Source: Paenibacillaceae bacterium ZCTH02-B3
Lineage (GTDB): Bacteria > Bacillota > Bacilli > Paenibacillales > Paenibacillaceae
NCBI GenBank assembly: GCA_002159065.1
Contig: LZRV01000106.1
Coordinates: 1-61,448 of the forward strand
Direction: 5' to 3'
Length of the DNA: 61,448 nucleotides
Position numbers and translations under genes: made by a program. Under the pieces are notes generated by a model. The model was given only the letters and a program-made list of their open reading frames with translations, was not told the DNA's origin and made no database searches. This document shows positions 7,879-16,468 of this stretch, piece by piece. Position 1 is the first letter of the stretch; every line of letters begins with the position of its first letter.

Positions 7879-8304
7879 ATGACCACTTTCGGAAAAAGGC
7901 TGAAACAGGCGCGCGGCCGGAGAGGATTGACGCAGAATCAGGTCGCTGAAATGCTGGGCATCGATTTTACCACGCTTTCCAAATACGAGAACGACAAATC
8001 GCAGCCGGATCACCAGACGCTCCGGGAGCTGGCCAGCATGTACGAAGTGTCCATCGACTGGCTGCTCACGGGCGATCGCCTGCCCACCGCCGGCATTCCA
8101 CCCAACCGACTCACCGTGGGAGACTTGGAAGAGGAACTGACGGACGAAGAGGCAGCCCGACTGCTTGAATATCTGGAAATGCTTCGCCTGCTCAGGGCGA
8201 AACGCGAAAAGGAACGCCGCCAGCGGGAAAAGGAACAGGCCGCCCGCCAGGCGGAACACAAAAGCGGCGCCGGGCGCGGGGCCGGCCGGCAGCGGGACGC
8301 TTAA
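7879..8304 (+). CDS. XRE-family helix-turn-helix regulator
   Basis: The product has 141 residues. Residues 1-65 form a Cro/C1-type HTH: FGKRLKQARGRRGLTQNQVAEMLGI, then TTLSKYENDKSQP, then LRELASMYEVSIDWLLTG. A proline-containing linker leads to an acidic segment (VGDLEEELTDEE) and a long charged helix with LEYLEMLRLLRAKREKERR, likely a coiled coil for dimerisation, with a Gly/Arg-rich end. The ATG at 7879 is chosen because it begins the HTH and follows AAGGGGATGGACG. It diverges from the membrane-peptide/68-residue gene pair across about 160 AT-rich bases, so it may regulate that pair. From 8305 to 8482 I see only CGCCGG-rich non-coding sequence. Confidence 0.88.
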   Translation: MTTFGKRLKQARGRRGLTQNQVAEMLGIDFTTLSKYENDKSQPDHQTLRELASMYEVSIDWLLTGDRLPTAGIPPNRLTVGDLEEELTDEEAARLLEYLEMLRLLRAKREKERRQREKEQAARQAEHKSGAGRGAGRQRDA

Positions 8305-8482
8305 GCCCGTGATCCGGCAGGCCGGCATGGCGCCGGACGGGCGCCGGGGACGCGCCGGCACGGCGCCGGGGCTGCGCCGTCGCCAATCGGCGGCAAAGCC
8401 GGCGCCAATTCAGCGGCAGTTCCGGCGCGGTGTCGCGGCCTCGCCGGAATCTTGCCGCGTTCACGCCGTTGCCGTGCCGGGC

Positions 8483-9298
8483 TTACGCCTGCATCCGGAC
8501 TTTGCGTCCCAGCACGAATTTCTCCAGCACGTGACGGACGCCGTCCTCGTTGTTGCTGAGGGTCACGTAATCGGCGATCTCCTTCAGCGCGGGGACGGCG
8601 TTTGCCATGGCCACCCCGAGCCCCGCGGCCTGGATCATTTCCCAATCGTTCCAGGCGTCGCCGATCGCCACCGTTTGTTCCATCGGAATGCCGTAATGCG
8701 CGGCGAGAAACCTCAAGGCGTCCCCTTTGGTTCCCTCCTTGTGCAACACCTCGAGAAACGTCGCCTTCGATTTTGTCACATGCATGCCGGGACCCGCAAG
8801 CTCGCGGACTTCGGGCGCGAGCCGGTCGAGTTCCTCCGGATCCCCGATGATGATCAGCTTCGTATGGTCGGCATCCGGCAGCTGCGCCGGATCGGCCGCG
8901 ACGGTGTACGGAATGCCGGACAGCGCCGCGTAGGCTTTCACTTTGTCATTGTCCCGAAACGCATAAAGCCGGTCGTTGATGTAGGTTTGCACGTGCAACC
9001 CGAGTTCCAGGCAGAAATCGATCACCCGGCGCGCCGTTTCCCGGGGCACGAACCGTTCGTACAGCACCGTGCCGTCCGCCGGGTCCTTGATCAGCGATCC
9101 CTGGTAGGTGATGAGCGGCACCATGAGGCCGATGCTCTCCGCGATGCGGCTGGCGGAACGGTAGGACCGCCCGGTGGCGAGGGTCAACCGCACGCCCATT
9201 GCCGCGGCTTCTTCGAGGGCGCGCAGGGTCGGTTCGGTGACGGTGAGCCCGTCGGTGAGCAGCGTGTCGTCCAGGTCCATGGCCACAAGCCGGTACAT
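8483..9298 (-). CDS. Cof-type HAD-superfamily phosphatase
   Basis: The product has 271 residues, a typical Cof/YidA length. HAD motif I is MDLDDTLL (nucleophile Asp in DxDxT), motif II is TLATGRSYRS, a Lys-containing motif III lies in EGTKGDALRFLAAHYGI and motif IV is AIGDAWNDWEMIQAAGLGVAM. A C2-type cap lies between motifs II and III. These are cytoplasmic sugar-phosphate, flavin- or pyridoxal-phosphate phosphatases; the substrate cannot be read from sequence. The ATG at 9298 has GGAGGG seven bases upstream; a longer frame overlaps the divergent glycosidase promoter region and was rejected. Confidence 0.92.
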   Translation of the reverse strand: MYRLVAMDLDDTLLTDGLTVTEPTLRALEEAAAMGVRLTLATGRSYRSASRIAESIGLMVPLITYQGSLIKDPADGTVLYERFVPRETARRVIDFCLELGLHVQTYINDRLYAFRDNDKVKAYAALSGIPYTVAADPAQLPDADHTKLIIIGDPEELDRLAPEVRELAGPGMHVTKSKATFLEVLHKEGTKGDALRFLAAHYGIPMEQTVAIGDAWNDWEMIQAAGLGVAMANAVPALKEIADYVTLSNNEDGVRHVLEKFVLGRKVRMQA

Positions 9299-9456
9299 CG
9301 GTTTCCCTCCGCTTTTTTCTCCGTTTTGGTTCTCCCGTCGATTGTAGCGCAAAAAAACCGGCACGTCACCAAAACGAAATAAAGACAGGCCAAAATTGTT
9401 CAAATCCATTTTTTCCCCGGTATGGTAAGGTGAATGGTGAAGGAGGTTGGGGAAAC

Positions 9457-10806
9457 TTGGCACGACTGGATTTTCCGAAGGATTTCGTATGGGGCACGGC
9501 CACCGCATCCTACCAGATCGAGGGCGCCGCGCGGGAAGACGGCCGCGGCCCGTCCATCTGGGACACCTTCTCCCACACGCCGGGCAAGGTTTGGGGCAAT
9601 CATAACGGCGATGTCGCCTGCGACAGCTACCACCGCTACGGGGAGGATATCGCCCTCCTCAAACAGCTGGGCGTAAAGGCCTATCGCTTCTCCGTCGCCT
9701 GGCCGCGCATCTATCCGCAGGGGACGGGCGAGGTGAATCCGAAAGGTCTGGATTACTACCGCCGCGTCATCGACGGGCTGCTGGAAGCCGGCATCGAACC
9801 CTGCGTGACGCTGTACCACTGGGATTTGCCGCAGGCCTTGCAGGACAGGGGAGGCTGGGACAACCGCGAGACCATCGACGCCTTTGTCAACTACGCGGAA
9901 ACCGTATTCAAGGCCTTCGACGGCAAGGTGAAGATGTGGATCACGTTCAACGAGCTGTGGTGCGTGTCGTTCCTGTCCAACTACCTGGGCGTGCACGCGC
10001 CGGGCAACACGGATCTGCAGCTGGCGGTGAACGTCGCGCACAACGCCCTGGTGGCGCACGGCCGGGCGGTGAAGCGCTTCCGCGAACTCGGCATCCGCGG
10101 GCAGATCGGCATCACTCACAATCCGTCGTGGACCGAACCGTACACGACGAAGCCCGAGGATGTCGAAGCGGCGCGCCGCCAGCGGGGCTGGCAGAACGAA
10201 TGGTTTTTCGATCCGGTGCTCAAGGGGGCGTACCCGCAATTTCTCGTCGACTGGTTCCGCGACACGCAAGGGGTGAAGGTTCCCATCCAGCCGGGAGACA
10301 TGGAGACGATCGCCCAGCCGATCGATTTCATCGGCGTCAATTTCTACTCGGGAAACTACGGGCGGTACAAGCCCGGCGCGGGCCTGTTCCACTGCGAGGA
10401 AGTGCAGGTCGGCTTCGAGAAGACGTTCATGGACTGGAACGTCTACCCCGAGGCGCTGTACAAGGTGTTGAGCTGGGTGAAGGAGGCGTACGGAGACATT
10501 CCGATCTACATTACCGAAAACGGCGCCTGCTACGAGGACGAACTGACCCCGGACAAAAAGGTGCACGACGCGAAGCGGGTCGAATATTTCCGGAAGCATT
10601 TCATCCAGTGCCACCGCGCCATCGAATCGGGCATTCCCCTCAAAGGGTATTTCGCCTGGTCGCTGCTGGACAACTTCGAATGGGCGGAAGGGTACCGGAA
10701 GCGGTTCGGCATCTGCTACACGGACTATGAAACGCTGGCGCGCTATCCGAAGGACAGCTATTATTTCTACCAAAAGGTGATCGCGGACGGCGGGCTGGAC
10801 GTCTGA
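9457..10806 (+). CDS. GH1 beta-glucosidase
   Basis: The product has 449 residues, is a glycoside hydrolase family 1 TIM barrel and has no signal peptide, so it is intracellular. The N-terminus FPKDFVWGTATASYQIEGA is the GH1 signature. The acid/base Glu is E166 in TFNELW, the nucleophile is E354 in ITENGA, and WSLLDNFEWAEGY is the C-terminal aglycone-site motif. The acid/base motif is NEL where GH1 enzymes nearly always have NEP. AAGGAGG at 9440-9446 favours the TTG at 9457, giving MARLDFPKDF; a GTG at 9430 lies before the ribosome site. Beta-glucosides or phospho-beta-glucosides are the likely substrates; the Glu in FEWAEGY suggests non-phosphorylated ones. Confidence 0.95.
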   Translation: MARLDFPKDFVWGTATASYQIEGAAREDGRGPSIWDTFSHTPGKVWGNHNGDVACDSYHRYGEDIALLKQLGVKAYRFSVAWPRIYPQGTGEVNPKGLDYYRRVIDGLLEAGIEPCVTLYHWDLPQALQDRGGWDNRETIDAFVNYAETVFKAFDGKVKMWITFNELWCVSFLSNYLGVHAPGNTDLQLAVNVAHNALVAHGRAVKRFRELGIRGQIGITHNPSWTEPYTTKPEDVEAARRQRGWQNEWFFDPVLKGAYPQFLVDWFRDTQGVKVPIQPGDMETIAQPIDFIGVNFYSGNYGRYKPGAGLFHCEEVQVGFEKTFMDWNVYPEALYKVLSWVKEAYGDIPIYITENGACYEDELTPDKKVHDAKRVEYFRKHFIQCHRAIESGIPLKGYFAWSLLDNFEWAEGYRKRFGICYTDYETLARYPKDSYYFYQKVIADGGLDV

Positions 10807-10936
10807 GCGTAAGCTCCGCGTGCCGAGGTGGAACTTGCCGGGAAGCGAAGGTACAATGGTGGTGGAGGTTCCGCCGCGGCGGGGCCGGTGACCCGGCGAA
10901 GATGCGGCCCGAAACGGCAGGCGGAAGAAGCGGATC

Positions 10937-12679
10937 ATGAAAGTCGTCGTCGCGACGCTGAACGCCAAATACATCCACATGTCGCTCGCCCTGCGGTATC
11001 TCAAGGCGTTCTGCCGGGGCGAATTCGACGTGGACATCGCGGAATACACCATCAAGGACCCCGCCCTGTCGGTGGCGACGGACCTGTTCCGGCGCCGGCC
11101 CGACGTGGTCGGGTTTTCCTGTTATATCTGGAATATTGAAGAGACCATCGGCGTAATCCGCATCCTGCGAAAAGTGCTCCCCGATGTGCGCATCGTGCTG
11201 GGCGGACCGGAGGTGTCCTACGACACGGCGTACTGGATGGAGCGGCTGCCGGAGGTCGATTTCATCGTCATGGGCGAAGGGGAGGAGACGTTCCGCGACC
11301 TGCTGCGCGAGATCGCCGGTGCCGGGAAGTATCACTTCGTGTTCGGGCTCGCCTGGCGCAAAAACGGGGAAATCATTCTGAATCCCGGCCGGCCCAAACT
11401 CGATCTGAACGATATTCCGTCGCCGCACCGTTTTCCCGAAGATTTGCCGCACCTGCCGAACCGGATCGTCTATTTTGAAACGAGCCGCGGCTGCCCGTTC
11501 AGCTGCCAGTTTTGCCTGTCCAGCATTGAATCCGGGGTGCGGTATTTCGACATCGGCCGGGTCAAGGACGATTTGCGGTATCTGATCGAAAGCGGCGCCC
11601 GGACGATCAAGTTCGTGGACCGCACGTTCAACCTGAAAAAGGACTATGCGCTGGAGATTTTCCGTTTTCTCATCGACAACCACCGCGGCTGCGTGTTCCA
11701 GTTCGAGATCACGGCGGACATCCTGTGGCCGGACGTGCTGGATTTCCTGAACGGGCACGCGCCGCCCGGCGTGTTCCGTTTTGAAATCGGCGTACAGTCG
11801 ACGAACGACCCGACCAACGAAGCGGTGATGCGGCGGCAAAATTTCCGGCGGCTGGCCCGCACCGTCACCGCCATCCGCGATGGCGGCAAGATCGCCCAGC
11901 ATCTGGATCTCATCGCCGGGCTGCCCCGCGAGGATTACGCCACGTTCCGCAAGACGTTCAACGACGTGTTCGCGCTGCGCCCGGAGGAGCTGCAGCTCGG
12001 CTTTCTCAAGATGCTGCGCGGGACGGGCCTGCGGCGGGACGCGGACAAATACGGCTACGTGTACATGGATCGGGCGCCCTACGAGATCCTCGGCAACGAC
12101 GTGCTGTCGTTTGACGATCTCGTGCGGCTCAAGCGCGTCGAGGACGTGCTGGAAAAATACTGGAACGCCCACCGGATGGACCGGACGATCGCTTATTTGG
12201 TGGACAAGGTGTACCCGTCGCCCTTCGACTTCTTCCAGCGATTCGGGGATTTCTGGGAGGAACGGGGCTGGCCGCGCATCGGGCACCAGCTGGAGGATTT
12301 GTTCCTGCGGCTGCGGGCGTTCCTGGCGGCGGACGCGCCGGACGGGCTGGATAAGGATGTGCTGGACGGGCTCATGAAAATCGACTGGTTTCTTCAGCAC
12401 AAGTACAAGCCGCGCAAAGTCTGGTGGGAAGACCGCCCGGACCGGGAGACGTGGCGCGCGCTGCTTGCGCGGGCGGCGGAAATGCTCGGGGTGCCGGAGC
12501 GGGAAGCGGCCGGCCGGGTGGCCCTGGAGCGGCTGCCGTTCGACCTCGCCGTCTGGGAGCGGGAAGGCCGGATCGACCGGTCGCGCGGCACGGACATCAT
12601 CGTGGCGTACGGCGGAGAATCGCGGCCTCCGGAGCTGATCGCGCTGCCGTCGGCGGAAGCGGTGCGGAAACCGGGATAA
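10937..12679 (+). CDS. B12-binding-domain radical SAM protein (DUF4080 type)
   Basis: The product has 580 residues. The N-terminus (1-130) resembles a cobalamin-binding fold (VVVATLNAKYIHMSLALRYL, then VGFSCYIWN and VLGGPEVSYD). The radical SAM core carries the cluster motif C186-x3-C190-x2-C193 in GCPFSCQFC, followed by IKFVDRTFN and FEIGVQS. A C-terminal domain of about 180 residues (DUF4080-like) completes it. Members are widespread in Firmicutes and unassigned in function. B12-dependent relatives methylate or rearrange substrates, but a DxHxxG motif is not evident, so cobalamin use is uncertain. Starting at 10937 gives the expected N-terminus; the ribosome site is weak. Confidence 0.9.
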   Translation: MKVVVATLNAKYIHMSLALRYLKAFCRGEFDVDIAEYTIKDPALSVATDLFRRRPDVVGFSCYIWNIEETIGVIRILRKVLPDVRIVLGGPEVSYDTAYWMERLPEVDFIVMGEGEETFRDLLREIAGAGKYHFVFGLAWRKNGEIILNPGRPKLDLNDIPSPHRFPEDLPHLPNRIVYFETSRGCPFSCQFCLSSIESGVRYFDIGRVKDDLRYLIESGARTIKFVDRTFNLKKDYALEIFRFLIDNHRGCVFQFEITADILWPDVLDFLNGHAPPGVFRFEIGVQSTNDPTNEAVMRRQNFRRLARTVTAIRDGGKIAQHLDLIAGLPREDYATFRKTFNDVFALRPEELQLGFLKMLRGTGLRRDADKYGYVYMDRAPYEILGNDVLSFDDLVRLKRVEDVLEKYWNAHRMDRTIAYLVDKVYPSPFDFFQRFGDFWEERGWPRIGHQLEDLFLRLRAFLAADAPDGLDKDVLDGLMKIDWFLQHKYKPRKVWWEDRPDRETWRALLARAAEMLGVPEREAAGRVALERLPFDLAVWEREGRIDRSRGTDIIVAYGGESRPPELIALPSAEAVRKPG

Positions 12680-12682
12680 GGC

Positions 12683-12726
12683 AAAAAAGGATCGTCCCCC
12701 GGGGAGGTGCGGGACGATCCTTTTTT
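12683..12726. terminator. bidirectional terminator
   Basis: A 10-bp stem (GGATCGTCCC at 12689-12698 with GGGACGATCC at 12711-12720) is flanked by A6 and T6, so it can act in both directions. On the plus strand it ends the radical SAM gene; on the minus strand it could end a transcript from the 12.7-13.1 kb block. Confidence 0.9.
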
Positions 12727-13112
12727 ACGGCGCCGGCGATGCCCGGGGCGTCACGCCCGGAAGGCATCCTTCGCTGCGTACCGGCTGCGCCGGCAACCGT
12801 CGGAAATTCCGCGGGAATGCTTGTCTTCGGGCGGAAAGGGCATCGCGGCGAAGGCGCCGTAGCCTGGAGGGCGAAAGCGTAAAAGACCGGAACGGATACG
12901 AGGACCGGCGCAGGCTTTCTTCGCCGAATCCCCGTGGGTGACCGGGCATCGCCACAACGGTTTTGCCCACCCACGCGGCCGACTCTCTGTCGCCGCCGTT
13001 TTCTGTAACTTTAATTAAATAAGGAAAGCCGGGGAAAGTCCATTTTTTCGGCATAAAATATGTCAAAATCTTTCTATATAACGGCATTAAATATAACTTA
13101 TTAATTACGGCA
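12727..13112. other. non-coding block, possible structured RNA
   Basis: No credible protein is encoded on either strand. The block holds many potential helices, for example CGTGGGTG pairing with CACCCACG (about 12943-12974) around an inner GGGCA/TGCCC pair. Its right part (13005-13110) is AT-rich. It contains a minus-strand TTGACA near 13055 that could start a transcript of about 350 bases ending at the bidirectional terminator. It matches none of the riboswitch or housekeeping RNA consensus sequences I could recall. Confidence 0.3.
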
Positions 13113-13147
13113 GGGATCGTCCCTCCCGGGAGACGATCCCATTTTTT
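13113..13147 (+). terminator. plus-strand hairpin with T run
   Basis: GGGATCGTC (13113-13121) pairs with GACGATCCC (13132-13140), followed by ATTTTTT. There is no plus-strand gene between the previous terminator and this one, so it either ends an unrecognised plus-strand RNA or marks a duplicated hairpin. It shares GGATCGTCC with the hairpin at 12689-12720. Confidence 0.6.
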
Positions 13148-13175
13148 CTGCCGCAAATGCCGAGCCTTTGTTTGC

Positions 13176-14780
13176 CTACGGCGAAACGACCAGTTGGGGC
13201 GCCTTGCGGTGTCTGGTCGCTTGTTCGTAATCGTAAGCCATGCCGAGAAGATCCGCCTCGCTCCACATCCTGCCGACGAAGACCACGGCGAAGGGCGCTC
13301 CGCTTTCGTAGTATCCGCCGGGCACGGTAACCAGGGGCAAGCCGGCGACGTTGATCTCGGACACGGTCAAGGCGCCGATGTTTTCGTCGCTGTCGAGGAG
13401 CGGCGTTTCCTTGAACATCTGCGGGAAAAACAGGGCGTCCAGATCGTGTTTGTCCATGACGTCGTTGAAGATTTCCAGGAGGCGGGTCCGCACTTCCACG
13501 AAACGGGACAGATCCGCCACGCCGTCCGGATCGGGCAGGTTGTCGCCGTACCGGTTGAACACCGAGGGCTTTTCGCCCATCTTTTCGATCAGTTCATGCA
13601 CCGACCGGATGGCCGCGCTCTCGCCGAGGCGTTCCAGGTAATCTTCCATGTCGTAAATGACCGATTCGAGGCCGACGGAGCCGTTTTCCCTGAAATATTC
13701 GGCGAACCCGCTGCCCGCGAACGGATCGGGGACGACGATCGCGCCCTGTTCCTCCAGATCCCGGATCGCCTGCTCATACAGCTTCTGCGTTTCCGGCGTA
13801 AGCTCCACGTTGCGCCAGCCGGGGCCGAAGAGGCCGATGCGTTTGCCTTTGAGGGCCAGATTGTTCAGTTTGGAGGTGTAGCCGTATTTCGGCATGTTGC
13901 CGATGGAGGCGACGGTCTTGGGGTCTTCCGGGGTGAAGCCGGCGATCACGTCCAGCATGATGGCGGCGTCGCGGACGGTCCTCGCGTGGGGACCGATGAC
14001 GTCGCGGGTGCTGCCGCCCAGCGGGACCACGCCGACGTTGGGTACCAGTCCGAAGGTGGGCTTGATGCCGACGATCCCTTGCGCCGCGGCCGGATTCTGG
14101 ATCGAGCCGCCGGTTTCCTCGGCGATGCCGAGCACCGCGAAGTTGCCCGACACGGCCATGGCGGTGCCGCTGCTGCTGCCGCCGGGCGCGTGCTTGCGGC
14201 TGAAGGCGTTGTAGGTGTCGCCGTCCCAGCTGGTGGAAGCGCGCGTGCCCGAAGCGCTGAACGCGGGAATGTTCGTGCGCCCGAGGATGATCGCGCCGGC
14301 TTCCTTGAGCCGGGCCACCACCGGCGCGTCCCGCTCGGGGATCAGTTCGATGCCGCCCGCTTCCTTGCTGAGCGGCGCCCAGCCCATCGTCTGGGGGAAT
14401 CCCGCCATGTCCACCGATTCCTTGATGACAATGGGAATGCCGGCCAACCGGCCCAGAGGTTCCCCCGCCGCCCTGCGGCGGTCGATCTCCCGCGCTTCGG
14501 CCAGCGCGTTGGGATTGAGCATCGTGAAGGCGTTGTAGAACGGTTCGTACTTGACGATGCGGTCCAGGTACGCCTTGACGACCTCCTCGGTGGTATATCG
14601 GCCCGTCCGGTACCCCTCGAGCAGTTCGTCGACGGTGATCTCCTCGAACGGAAACGGTTCGGCGGCGAACGCGACGCGGAAACCGGCGACGAAGGACAGG
14701 GCCGTCAGGATGGACAGCAGGATGAGGGCGATTCTTTTCCGGCGGAGCGGTGCGGATTCGCGGGTTTCAGGCTTCACCAT
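13176..14780 (-). CDS. secreted amidase-signature family hydrolase
   Basis: The product has 534 residues. Residues 1-40 form an export signal (RRKRIALILLSILTALSFVAG, cleavage probably near residue 40 after AFAA). The amidase-signature core has the Ser-cisSer-Lys triad: K120 in GIPIVIKESVD, the Ser in GGSSSGT (200-206) and S226 in ETGGSIQNPAA. The C-terminus is close to GatA-like or peptide amidases, but the signal peptide makes a GatA role unlikely; extracellular amide or peptide-amide hydrolysis is more plausible. The ATG at 14780 follows GGAGGAGGAGAG. It stands alone between the non-coding block and the manA terminator. Confidence 0.9.
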   Translation of the reverse strand: MVKPETRESAPLRRKRIALILLSILTALSFVAGFRVAFAAEPFPFEEITVDELLEGYRTGRYTTEEVVKAYLDRIVKYEPFYNAFTMLNPNALAEAREIDRRRAAGEPLGRLAGIPIVIKESVDMAGFPQTMGWAPLSKEAGGIELIPERDAPVVARLKEAGAIILGRTNIPAFSASGTRASTSWDGDTYNAFSRKHAPGGSSSGTAMAVSGNFAVLGIAEETGGSIQNPAAAQGIVGIKPTFGLVPNVGVVPLGGSTRDVIGPHARTVRDAAIMLDVIAGFTPEDPKTVASIGNMPKYGYTSKLNNLALKGKRIGLFGPGWRNVELTPETQKLYEQAIRDLEEQGAIVVPDPFAGSGFAEYFRENGSVGLESVIYDMEDYLERLGESAAIRSVHELIEKMGEKPSVFNRYGDNLPDPDGVADLSRFVEVRTRLLEIFNDVMDKHDLDALFFPQMFKETPLLDSDENIGALTVSEINVAGLPLVTVPGGYYESGAPFAVVFVGRMWSEADLLGMAYDYEQATRHRKAPQLVVSP

Positions 14781-14935
14781 CGGTTTCTCTCCTCCTCCCA
14801 AATGGAAATCGTGGGGTTTGAACCATTTAATAACAATGTGGACAGTCCAACGTCCATGATTTCGGGATATTTTCTTCCGGGGAATTTCCTTTGTTCCTTG
14901 TTTCCGTAATCCAATCTCACAAGGAGGGAGAGGTG

Positions 14936-15021
14936 ATGGGCATAAAATCATCCTGATCACGGATGGCTGTGTGACGGCGAAAAAAGCTTCGGGGACAGTG
15001 TGGGGGGACTGTTTGATCTGA
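14936..15021 (+). pseudogene. possible remnant of a sporulation-protein-AE-like gene
   Basis: A strong ribosome site (AAGGAGGG at 14921-14928) precedes an ATG at 14936 that runs into TGA after seven codons. One base out of phase, the frame from 14941 reads HKIILITDGCVTAKKASG, which resembles the N-terminus of the SpoVAE-like family (KVILVTDG block), and stops at 15019-15021. This may be a truncated, frameshifted leftover or chance. The rest of the 14781-15191 interval holds the amidase ribosome site and the manA terminator; I see nothing else in it. Confidence 0.2.
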
Positions 15022-15024
15022 ATG

Positions 15025-15047
15025 AAAAAAACCCGCCTGAAAGCGGG
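15025..15047 (-). terminator. terminator downstream of manA
   Basis: On the minus strand CCCGC, a 6-base loop and GCGGG are followed by seven T residues. It lies about 145 bases past the manA stop. Confidence 0.75.
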
Positions 15048-15191
15048 GATCTTCAAACATATTGATTGCAGGTTATTTTAGACAATCGTCTTCTGAATTC
15101 TTCGAGAAATTCCGTCGATATGATCTTGAAATTTTTCTGTTTCCCAAGCGCGTCGTCCTTTTCGGAGAAGCGAAGGTCCGCGGCCGGAAGG

Positions 15192-16166
15192 TCACGCGTC
15201 CGGCAGGCGGCTGCGCAGCACCGTCATATGGCCGTCCAGGGCGTATTCGCCCAGGTTGGCCGGCACGAGCAGGCAATCGCCCGCTATTACGGGTTCCGCG
15301 CCGTCCGCCCAGCGCACCGCGCCTTCGCCATTGCAAACGACCAGAATGTCGAAGCTGTCCGGCGTGGTCGCAAGGCGCCATTCGCCCTGTACCACTCCTT
15401 TGCAGGTGACAAAGTAGGGCGATGCCGCCAGCTCCAGCCACTCGCCGGGCCGGGCGCCGTCCGTGGATTTGTGCGCGGCTCCGCTTCCCGCATAGGCGAT
15501 GACATTGAGCGAATCCTCGATGTGCAGTTCACGGGGCTTGCCGTCCAGCCCGGGACGGTCATAGTCGTACAGGCGGTAGGTCGTGTCGGAGTTTTGCTGG
15601 ATCTCCGCCACGAGGACGCCCGCGCACAGCGCGTGCACGGTGCCCGCGGGAATGTAGAAGGTATCGCCGGGGCGCGCGGGAACTGCCCGCAGCGTGTCCA
15701 TGATCCGGCCTTCGCGGATCGCCGCTTCCAGCTCCGCGCGGCCGATGCCCGGCTTCAGGCCGTAGATGATTTTGGCGCCGGGCCTGGCGTCCAGCACATA
15801 CCACATTTCCGTTTTGCCCTGTTCGCCGGGGGGGAGCCGTTCATAGCCGTCGTCCGGATGCACCTGCACGGAAAGATCGTCGTTGCAGTCGAGGAGCTTC
15901 ACGAGGAGCGGAAACCGCCCATTGCGGCCGATGCCCTTTTCGCCGAACCACGCCGTGCCGCAGGTTTCGCGCACTTCGTCCAGGCCTTTCCCGGCAAAGG
16001 CGCCGTTGGCGATTTGGGAAACCCCGTTCGGATGGTCGGCAATGACCCACGCTTCGCCGATGGGGCCTTCCGGCAGCCGCCAGCCGAACCGCTCCAGCGC
16101 CCGGCCGCCCCAGACGCGCTCTTTGAATGCGGGAACGAATTTCATCGGATAGGGTTTCACGTTCAC
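15192..16166 (-). CDS. manA: mannose-6-phosphate isomerase, class I
   Basis: The product has 324 residues and is the cytoplasmic zinc enzyme that interconverts mannose 6-phosphate and fructose 6-phosphate. The type I cupin pattern is visible: FKERVWGGRALERFG near the start, LLDCNDDLSVQVHPDD and KTEMWYVLDA with zinc-ligand His/Glu, and YIPAGTVHAL with the second His. The C-terminal domain is shortened, as in Bacillus ManA. I chose the GTG at 16166 because GGGAGG lies seven bases upstream; longer frames read through a simple-sequence repeat. It stands downstream of mnmM on the same strand. Confidence 0.93.
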   Translation of the reverse strand: MNVKPYPMKFVPAFKERVWGGRALERFGWRLPEGPIGEAWVIADHPNGVSQIANGAFAGKGLDEVRETCGTAWFGEKGIGRNGRFPLLVKLLDCNDDLSVQVHPDDGYERLPPGEQGKTEMWYVLDARPGAKIIYGLKPGIGRAELEAAIREGRIMDTLRAVPARPGDTFYIPAGTVHALCAGVLVAEIQQNSDTTYRLYDYDRPGLDGKPRELHIEDSLNVIAYAGSGAAHKSTDGARPGEWLELAASPYFVTCKGVVQGEWRLATTPDSFDILVVCNGEGAVRWADGAEPVIAGDCLLVPANLGEYALDGHMTVLRSRLPDA

Positions 16167-16277
16167 TCCGATCCCTCCCATACACCTTGCGCCTGCCGGC
16201 CGCAGGCAATGGCGGATTCCGGCATGAACGAAGACTGCGGTCGTCCGGACTGCCCGGAAAGGGGCCGGATCACCGCC

Positions 16278-16443
16278 GGTTTCGACCGACCGGCTTCGGT
16301 CGGCTTCGACCGGTTCCGTCCGGTTTCGATCGGTTTCGTCCGGCTTCCCCCGCTTCGGTTGGTTTCGTCCGATTTCGGCCCGGCTTCTCGACTGGCTTCG
16401 GTTCAATTCGGCCGGGTTTCGACCGGTTTCGGCCGGTTCCGCC
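16278..16443. repeat. degenerate 10-bp tandem repeat array
   Basis: About 15 imperfect units of consensus GGYTTCGRCC run head to tail between manA and mnmM. Units include GGCTTCGACC, GGTTCCGTCC, GGTTTCGATC and GGTTTCGTCC. It fills the middle of the 302-base gap from 16167 to 16468, in which I see no gene. Confidence 0.8.
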
Positions 16444-16468
16444 AACGTCGGCCTTTTGGCGTTTCTCT

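Noticed and set aside
12727..13112. Known riboswitch or housekeeping RNA (c-di-AMP, cobalamin, lysine, SAM, RNase P, tmRNA, SRP)
   Set aside because: None of the conserved core strings I remember for these classes is present in the right order on either strand; a covariance search could still overturn this.
12725..13156. Minus-strand frame of 143 codons in the non-coding block
   Set aside because: Low-complexity Arg/Ser/Pro translation, no ribosome site, and it crosses both hairpins.
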